DNA of 64,000 nucleotides from Phytopythium helicoides. Its lineage: Eukaryota; Oomycota; Peronosporomycetes; Pythiales; Pythiaceae. The number at the start of each line of letters is the position of its first letter. Positions within the stretch are counted from its first letter, which is position 1. This document shows positions 54,154 through 64,000 of this stretch, piece after piece. The stretch lies in NCBI GenBank assembly GCA_024867545.1, contig JANFNE010000039.1, positions 186,001-250,000 on the forward strand. Direction: 5' to 3'. The translations under genes were made by a program, and so were the position numbers. Under the pieces are notes generated by a model. That model was not told the DNA's origin. It worked only from the letters and a program-made list of their open reading frames with translations, and did no database searches.

Positions 54154-56034
54154 CTACGCATCCATAGTGCCAGCGTTGGATGGCAGAGCAATCCGAAGCG
54201 CATCTAGGACTGTCGAAGCCTCGATGATCTTGATCGTCTTTGAAAACTTCGCATGTAGTGCTTGCCTCGTTTCCCGATCGTACACCTTCGGGATCACGCA
54301 CACTTCGACGCCGATTTTGTGCGCCGCCGTAAGACGCGACTCGAGCATCTTCACGGGTCGGAGATGCCCACTCAACGCGATCTCGCCCAAGAACATCGCC
54401 TTCTTGATGACCGGGCGATTCAATACAGAGCTCGCCAGCGCGACAGCGAGTCCCAAGTCGGCAGCCGGTTCTTGGATTGAGTATCCCTCGGCGACATTCA
54501 CAAACACGCTTTGGTTCTGGAACGATACCTTTGCTCGCCGCTCCAAAACGGCAAATAACAGCTGCAGCTTGTCGTACGGCACACCAACACCTCGGACCCG
54601 AGAACCATATCCGCCTCCACGTGCATCACCGTTAAACTGCATACGGCTTGAAAGAGCCTGGATCTCTAGTGGAATCGGACGAGAGCCCTCCATGGCGATC
54701 GTGACAGCCGAACCATCACAAGGCGACAACGCAGGTTCGTGCTCTCCGTCTTCGTCTTCCTCAACATCATGGGAAACAAACGCCATCAATGGATTCTTGA
54801 GCGGCTGGAGTCCTTCATCAGTCATGTTGAAAACGCCGACTTCGCTCGTGTTACCGAATCGGTTCTTCTGACATCGAAGGAAGCGCCGGGCGCTCTGAGG
54901 ATCGCCTTCCAACTGCACAACAGTGTCTACAATGTGCTCCAGCACCTTGGGACCTGCAATGTCGCCACTTTTGGTGACGTGACCAATAATTATCACAGGA
55001 ATGTTGCTTTGCTTGGCTAGTCGAAGTAGTCGAAGCGTGCACTCTTTGACTTGGTTGACGGATCCAGCAGCTGATGGCACGTCTTCAGCGTATACAGTTT
55101 GGATAGAGTCGACGACTACAGCCGAAAAAGAGTTTGTCTCGTTGTCGTTGGCGGCTCCGTGCTGGATCATGCTGAAAATGGAGTCGATGTTGGTCTCACT
55201 GGCAACGTAAAGACCATTGCTGACAGCACCGAGGCGCTGCCCGCGCATCTTGACTTGAAGCACGCTCTCTTCCCCCGATACGTAGAGCACGCGATTGTCG
55301 CCAGCAAGCATATTGGCAATCTGCAGAGCGAGCTGTTGTCCTCACATTCGTCAGTATCACTACACACATCTAGCAGCAGCACCAGCAACAACTTACTGTG
55401 CTCTTTCCAACGCCTGGATTGCCAGCAACGAGCGTCAAGGAACCAGCGACCAGTCCACCGCCCAACACCCAATTCTAGACATCAATCACCAACGAGTCAA
55501 ACGGTGTGAATCATCCGCCCGCATCTCACGACACAGTCATCACACCAGCTCTCGCTCCGGAAGCTCAAGTCTCTCGGCAACTGTCGCGATCTCCACGTCG
55601 TTCATACGCATAGGGAGGTGCTCGTGGGGCTCATGGCGGTTGTCAAACCCCTCGCGGCCCTTGTGGCTCGCCCACGAGACCCCGTGGTGCGCCTTCTTGC
55701 CCTTGGCGAACGAGTCGGCATTCGACTGGCGGAACTGCGGTACGACGCGCTTGACCTGCTCGATGGCGCCCCACGCGTCGCACGAGGCGCACTGGCCCTG
55801 CCACTTGGCGTACTCGTGGCCGCACTCGACGCATCGGAATCCCGCAGATCCGCCTGCCAAAGTCGACGCTGCCGCCGTTCCAAGGCGCCCAGAGAAGCCG
55901 CGAGCGGCTCCACCGACAGCGCAGACGCGCTCCAACCTGTAGGTGGGCTTGATGTGCTCACTAACGCGCCAGGAGCCGCGTAACCCGCGCGCCAAGCGCG
56001 GCGCCAGGCGCATCTCGCCCACCATGCGCCGCAT
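54154..56034 (-). CDS. radA: RadA/Sms DNA repair ATPase, organelle type
   Basis: Three exons, 56034-55546, 55474-55397 and 55332-54154, introns of 71 and 64 nt, giving 581 aa. Residues 1-70 are Arg/Ala/Leu-rich, like a mitochondrial presequence. Then come the C4 zinc finger (CVECGHEYAKWQGQCASC), Walker A GNPGVGKST (end of exon 2), SGEES, the Walker B region VVVDSIQTVY and the RadA-specific KNRFGNTSEVG. The C terminus is the Lon-like domain (GHLRPVKMLESRLTAAHK). Bacterial RadA is a RecA-related helicase that extends strand invasion during recombination; plant homologues act in organelles. Introns show that this is a nuclear gene and not bacterial contamination. It is divergent from DIM1, with 205 bp between starts. 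Confidence 0.93.
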
Positions 56035-56146
56035 TCTCAGCAACTGCAACAAATGACCCGCATCCGGATAAACTCTCCGCGAGATATACCTTTGTCCGGG
56101 TAAGCGTATATTTCTATACCCTGCAGCGGGTGGCTACGCTTCGTAA

Positions 56147-58744
<2,598 letters not shown>

Positions 58745-59120
58745 CGATACGGGCAATCCAAGTTATATGAACCCGTCTCTGGCAGGATCGGGGCCAGATA
58801 ATAAACATGCCGCATTTCTCCATCACAGTGATTGATGAATGTCACGGTCAATCTGGTAGAAAGAGGTACATTTGCTCGAGTTGAAAATGACAAGACTTCT
58901 CTTGATCGCCCAACACGTCGTGGGAATGATTGATATGAAGCGAACTGAAGAGGAAACGACATGCCAATAAATTCAGTCATGCTAGGAAGTAAGCAAACAC
59001 AATGCTCACTTGTTGATTCCTGCCCTGCAAGTGACATCCACGACCGGCCAGTACCTCAGGCCAACTACCCAAGCTAAACTGCAAGAAATGACAAATGTTT
59101 TGAGTCTAGTCGACGTGAAG
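58745..59120. other. Intergenic, no gene recognised
   Basis: 376 bp without a supportable frame. Confidence 0.5.
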
Positions 59121-59708
59121 ATGACGCTACAGATCAAGGTGTGGCTCGCAGTATACCTCGCTGTTCTGACTGCCGCAGTTTCCCTCATAGCTGCGGATGT
59201 CACCAACCGAGGTCCGTCAAGCTGCCTCTGAAGACATGATTCTTGCATCGAAGGCGTTCATGGTAACGGCAGGGTCAGTTGCGCTTTTTCGCGTTGTCAC
59301 CGAAGCTGGCATCATCGCCGCAGTCATTAGCTTTGGCATCGTGGCCATTTCTATCGCGATAGCTGTTTATGCTCTCGTCGCGGGCATCGTTGTCGTCGCT
59401 TTTGTGGCGGTCGTGACTTTTGGTGGCTTGTTCATGGTCGGCTGCGCAGCCGTCACTTTCATCGTCGCTGTTGCAGCGATCTGTAGTTACCACTGCCGGC
59501 GCTATTGTGGCCTACTGTGGCGGTCGTCTTAGGCGTTGTTGTTTCCATTGTCGGTACTGTCGTCTGCGCTATAGCTGAATTCGTCGTCTTCGGAGCGCAC
59601 GGAGCCATCGCCCTAGTCGAAGTAGCTCTCGAGCTAGGACGCCGTAGACGCGGGTGGCACAGACACGGACTTGGGGACGCATCCACATCGTGGCCCCAAT
59701 TGACCTGA
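59121..59708 (+). CDS. Secreted or membrane Ala/Val/Ile-rich protein (frame slips)
   Basis: Starts with a clear signal peptide or anchor (MTLQIKVWLAVYLAVLTAA, then VSLIAAD). It continues, after one-base slips near 59,207, 59,480 and 59,510, through a very long hydrophobic stretch rich in Val, Ala, Ile and Gly (segments such as AGIIAAVISFGIVAISIAI, VVVAFVAVVTFGGLFMVG, LGVVVSIVGTVVCAIA) and a short Arg-rich tail (LGRRRRGWHRHG). Removing one base at each slip gives about 194 aa in one frame. At least four membrane helices are likely. No family recognised. If the slips are real, it is a pseudogene. Confidence 0.55.
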
Positions 59709-60299
59709 CGGCGATCAGCACGTCCTTTGCTGCCAATATGCTACGAGCGAGATCTCCTGTGCGTTCACAACGAGCATCCGCCTGCTCTCTCAAATAATAA
59801 AGTCCTTCATTGTGGCTCGGAGGTTGTGATTCATCGACATTCATGTCAGTCCGATACTTGACACACAACGCACTTGTCTCGATTAGCGGCAGTGAACACT
59901 AGCCCCGCCGTCGCCAAATCATCGATTTGCTGGTCGGGGCCGCCGAACGAGGTCGGGTCCGCGACCTGATAATTCGCCGCATGACGCACGCATGACGCAC
60001 GCAGCGTCTGCGCGTACCATAATCTACGTAGTTTACCGTCCTTTCTAATATCTTCGTAACGTTGAAGCGTGTCAGATCCCTGACCATACCAACCACAAGT
60101 CATGCATCCTCCACATAACACCCGGCCCTTTTTTATCCAATCATCCCGCTGGAAATATTACGCCCGTAGCTCCCCATGCACCCCAACCCACCACCTCACC
60201 ACGCACGGCAGGGGGAGGAATCTGCGCCGCAGATCGCGTTCTCCCTCGCCCAGAGAACGCCTGCAGGCTCCAGTTCCAGCTCCAGTAGCAGTTCAAGCC
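59709..60299. other. Intergenic, upstream of the second GH30
   Basis: 591 bp; no gene. Contains two nearby TGACGCACGCA copies (59,982-60,003). The GH30 frame extends upstream to about 60,102 but has no better start there. Confidence 0.5.
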
Positions 60300-62301
60300 A
60301 TGGCGACGACCGAGTACGGCACGGGGTCGCTGCCGCGTGACGAGCCGAGACGCTCGCGGCTCAGGTGGGCGCTGGGGGCGCTGGCGGTCGCAGGAGCGTG
60401 CGGAGCAGTGGCCTTCTACGAGCTTTCGGGTTCTCGCAGCGCTCCCGAGGCGCAGACTGGAGAGGCGGCGCCAGCACCGGTGGAGGTTGAAGACGACAAG
60501 GAGATCTTCTGCATCCAGAGCTCGTACGAGGACGGAGAGGCCAAGATGGTGCGGCCCGTGACCGGCATCAAGTGGAGCAAGCGAGCGGCGAGCTCCGAGT
60601 CGACCATCTCGGTGGACGCGGACAAGCAGTACCAGGAGATCTTTGGCTTCGGGGGAGCGTTCACGGAGGCTGCCGCGCTGCAGTTCCAGAAGCTCACGCC
60701 GGAGCAGCAGGAGGAGGTGCTCACCGCTCTACTACGACAAGGAGAAGGGCAACGCGTACGAGTTCGGCCGTGTCCCGATGGGATCATGCGACTTCTCGGT
60801 TGCGTCCTACAGCTTTGACGACGTGCACAATGACTCGAGCATGGCGCACTTCGACACGGGCGTGGAGCATGACACCAAGGTGCTGATCCCGTTCATCCAG
60901 CGTGCGCTGGAGAAGAATCCTGGTCTGAAGATGTTTTTGGCGCCGTGGAGTCCTCCTGCGTGGATGAAGCGACCGGGTCACAACTATGAGCCTAGCATGT
61001 TGGGCTCGGCGGACCCGATCGGTCTTCGTGACGACGTTCGTTCGGCTTGGGCCCTCTACTTTTCCAAGTTCATCACTGCATACAAGCAGCACGGCATCAA
61101 CTTCTGGGGCCTCACACCGCAGAATGAGCCGCAGTTTGACGCTCCGTGGGAAGGTTGTATGTACACGGCCGAGTACCAGGCCGAGTTCGTGGCAAAGTTC
61201 CTTGGTCCCGTCATCAAACGTGATCACCCTGAACTCAAGATCATGGTGTTTGACCATAACCGCGGCAGTGTGTATCAGTGGGCCGACACCATCTTCAATG
61301 ACCCACTTGCTAGTCCGTACGTTGATGGTATCGCGTTCCACTGGTACGACGGTGAGCGATACATGGACGGCGTGGAGAACCATGACCGACTCAACGACAC
61401 GCACTTCGTTGACCCCAAACGCTTCATGCTCGCGACTGAGAGCTGCAACTGTCCTGGTGTCGCTCACGGCGACGCCGCGTGGTTCCGTGCGCAACGGTAC
61501 GCACACGATATCATCACGGACTTCAACAACTACGTGTCTGGTTGGGTGGACTGGAACCTGTTGCTGGATCACACTGGTGGACCGAACCATCTCGGCAACA
61601 ACTGCGACGCTCCGATTATCATCGATGAGACGGAGACGAACTACTTCATTCAGCCCATGTATTACTTCATCCAACACTTCTCCAAGTACGTTCCACCTGG
61701 ATCGAAGCGCGTGCACACGGATGTTCGCGTCAAGTACAACCAGCCTGGTGACGCACAGCTGTTTGTGTTCTATCCATCGGCGCTTCATCCGTGCGACTGG
61801 AGCTCTCGTCAGAACCTGGAGCGCACACCAGACAACAAGCTGGAGGTATCGGGTACTGGGTTCTGTCTCGACGTCAAGGACGACGAGTGGCTTGGCAAGC
61901 AGATCGAGCTCGTCGAGTGCCGGTACACACAGCAGACGTGGACGTTCGAGTCGAACGGTCAGATCCGCATGGACGATGTGTGTCTGGCGCTGAACCACGG
62001 GTCGACGGACAACGGAGCGCGTATTATGGCCAAGCCGTGTGTGAGCGATGATGAAGGCGCGCTTCAGCGTCAGAGCTGGCAGTTTGTGAACGGGACGCTG
62101 CAGTCGTTGGCGTCGGACAAGTGCGTGACGGCTGGTTACCCGTTCGCTCAGGCGGCAGCGTTCGTGACGCCGGAGCAGAAGAAGGTGTTGGTGGTGTTGA
62201 ACGAGAACACGGAGGACGCGGAGTTCGAGATTTCTGTGGGTGGTCGTAGCGTGGCGACGAGTGTGCCGCGTGGTGCCATCCGCACGTTCTCGTGGGACTA
62301 G
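60300..62301 (+). CDS. Second GH30 glycosidase with nested lectin module (one frame slip)
   Basis: Paralogue of the gene at 20.0 kb, about 666 aa after one correction. The start MATTEYGTGSLP is followed by a membrane segment (WALGALAVAGACGAVAFY). The GH30 motifs IFGFGGAFTEAAALQF, TPQNEPQF and LATESCNCPG (nucleophile) are all present, as are the two QxW motifs (QTW, QSW) of the lectin insert and the closing strands (VLVVLNENTE). An extra base at about 60,724-60,727 shifts the frame between EEVL and the YYDKEKGN segment. The 20-kb gene is continuous at that place, so the slip is local. Single exon. The stem between membrane segment and catalytic domain is shorter than in the paralogue. Confidence 0.9.
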
Positions 62302-62549
62302 AGTAGAACGAGACTCACCGTAGTCGGCGTGGTCGCCGAGTTTTGGTGCTGAAAGTTTTTCAAGTCGCTTCACGATGCGTAATGAACAACATGACTGATG
62401 TCATTCGGGATTGCAAACGCCAAAGTTGCTTGCTTCGCCGCCACGATACCATTGTGCAGGAAGTTGATCCACAGACCTTGTTGGTTTTTATGATGCACAG
62501 TCAATTTACAGTCAAATAACCAACACTTTTCCGCCAGTTTTCACTCGGA

Positions 62550-64000
62550 ATGGCTTCGCCTGGCGACGAGCCACTGGCGGCGCTGCTGTCGCCCGCCGAG
62601 GCCGCGCGCATCCACGCGCAGCTGCGCACGCTCCAGCCACGTGCGCAGCCGCTGCGGCTTTACGGAACGCTCGTGGCGGCCGCGTGGTGCGCGTGCTGGA
62701 CGAGCATGGCGAGCTGTCCCCGCGAACGGTGAGAGGACGAGCCAAGTGGCGGTGAGTGGTGATGAGGCTGACGGCGGTGGTGTTGGGGCTAGCTGGAGGC
62801 TATTGGGAGGTTTCTGGAGGCAGGTGGGGGCGCTGCACTCGAGTTGGTGGGGCTTGAGGGAGGGATTGACTCGATGATGTGGCTGCAGGTGGCGGTGAAG
62901 CCACGGATGCGTTGGTTGGCGCTGGAGATGCTGCTCCAAGTGGAGTGGACGAAGGATGGACGGGGGCAGAGAGGGAAGAGAGCGTTGGTGGCAGAGATTA
63001 TCGCAGAGCGGCTGCCCAGGAAGATGTTGATATGGATGCCACTGGAATTGACGTTGAAGCGAAAGATGAGGAGATGAATCTGGACCAGATGGACGTGATG
63101 CATGGGGTGTGTGACGCGATGGAAGAAACGTCGAGTAGCAGCAGCGTTGCAACTGTGGTGGCCGACGCGAACGCAAGTCCAGAAGTTGCGCACGTACCGC
63201 TGATAGCTACACCGCAACAGCTTCTCGACCACCATCAGACTGCGGAGCAGTGGCTTCAAGGTGGTAATGCTATTGGTGATAGCGCACAACCTATTGAAGA
63301 GCGCTCAACTAGCCTTGCCAGTGGCTCGAGCGTGTCGGAGCAATTACGCAACTACTCTGTGTCAAAGGCAATCGACAACAGTGCGGTGTTAACCAATTGG
63401 CCAAGCCATCTAGAAGAGCGCCGGCGAGTATGGTTCAGCGCACAGAACAGGCCGACTATGGTGCCGTCTACACCGAAGGTGGCCCGCACAGTTGTGTACT
63501 GGATGCACAATTGTTTTCGCGTGGAAAACAGTAACTTCGCGCTCGAGTCTGCGGTTATGCTAGCAAAGCGCTTGCAGGCACCGCTAACACTGGTGACCCT
63601 TGTGCGCTCGTCAGTTGTCTACCCCGTTTGCCACTCTCCAACCGCAAGTGATGCATACCTGCGATGGTGTCTACTTGAGATTCACGATCGCTGTGTTGAA
63701 GCAAATGTGCCATTCCACATCATGACATCGACATGGAGTAGCGCAGATGGTTCATCACGATCTGAGCTCCCCACTCCACATGAATGGGCACGACACCCAC
63801 TGTTTACGGCATTGGACGCTTTCGACCCCGGCGTTGTGGTGACGGATACGCCGTTTGACGCTACAAGTGGTGGTGATGTGACGCGATTAGCCCAACACAT
63901 GGAATCAAACCAATCGCTCAGTCCATGGACCCTTATCTCCGTGGACTCGTCCAGCTTTATCCCTATCCACAATATATCGATGCAAGCTCGTGCATCACTA
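62550..64000 (+). CDS. Class II photolyase-like protein, 5' part (runs off the window)
   Basis: Exon 1 begins MASPGDEPLAALLSPAEAAR at 62550 and soon changes frame (toward RVVRVLDEHGELSPRT), followed by an intron. A second exon starting after the acceptor near 62,888 stays open to the window end. That exon first gives a long acidic, low-complexity linker, then from about 63,420 EERRRVWFSAQNRP and VVYWMHNCFRVENSNFALESA, which matches the opening of class II CPD photolyases (RVR, then VLYWM-x-x-x-Q/R and N-x-AL). LTLVTLVRSS and YLRWCLLEI continue the alpha/beta domain. The FAD domain would lie beyond the window. These enzymes repair UV cyclobutane dimers, but linker and divergence leave the role open. 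The exon 1 junction is unresolved. Confidence 0.6.

Noticed and set aside
54154..56034. RadA as bacterial contamination or recent transfer
   Set aside because: Two typical short introns in phase, a presequence-like N terminus and GC-rich neighbours with the same style show a resident nuclear gene.

Overview
The window reads as a compact, GC-rich protist genome, most probably an oomycete (Phytophthora/Pythium-like). That is an inference from several signs: many short GT-AG introns (about 55-75 nt), tight gene spacing with divergent pairs, a ciliary gene (CFAP418), an organelle-type RadA, secreted or membrane-anchored GH3 and GH30 glycosidases, and PIF/Harbinger and Tc1/mariner DNA transposons. 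No species can be named from sequence alone.

Layout. Bases 1 to about 16,096 are a head-to-tail tandem array of roughly 1.1-kb units. Each unit carries a tRNA-Gly(UCC) and a tRNA-Gly(CCC) gene, both on the minus strand. I count 13 UCC copies (one broken) and 12 CCC copies, all intact copies identical within type. The window starts inside a unit, so the array continues to the left. Copy 4 of tRNA-Gly(UCC) is split by a complete 2,441-bp PIF/Harbinger element (3511-5951) with a TTA duplication, terminal inverted repeats, a DDE transposase and a Myb/SANT-like partner gene. From 17.0 to 24.6 kb lie a short eIF2B-gamma-like gene, a METTL21-type methyltransferase, a membrane-anchored GH30 with a lectin module nested in it, and a convergent GH3 beta-glucosidase/xylosidase. 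From 25.0 to 32.3 kb lies a gene-poor repeat island: two 1.6-kb direct copies of an unknown repeat, a third diverged copy between them, and a decayed mariner transposase. From 32.3 to 43.7 kb are a possible RING-like fragment, a GNAT acetyltransferase, a TKL/Raf-like kinase, a long coiled-coil protein and cohesin SCC3/STAG. From 44 to 64 kb are a C2-domain membrane protein, a kinesin-14, NAA60, MUTYH, a small basic protein, RadA, DIM1, CFAP418, a hydrophobic secreted/membrane protein, a second GH30 and the start of a class II photolyase-like gene.

How the parts relate. The right half is mostly housekeeping: DNA repair (MUTYH, RadA, possible photolyase), chromosome cohesion and microtubule motors (SCC3, kinesin-14), rRNA modification (DIM1) and N-terminal acetylation (NAA60). 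The two GH30 paralogues and the GH3 could act together on cell-surface or host glycoconjugates. Several right-hand genes (43.9-60.8 kb) carry single-base reading-frame slips that are all +1. Most can be mended by removing one base from a short homopolymer, so these look like base-calling overcalls rather than true pseudogenes.
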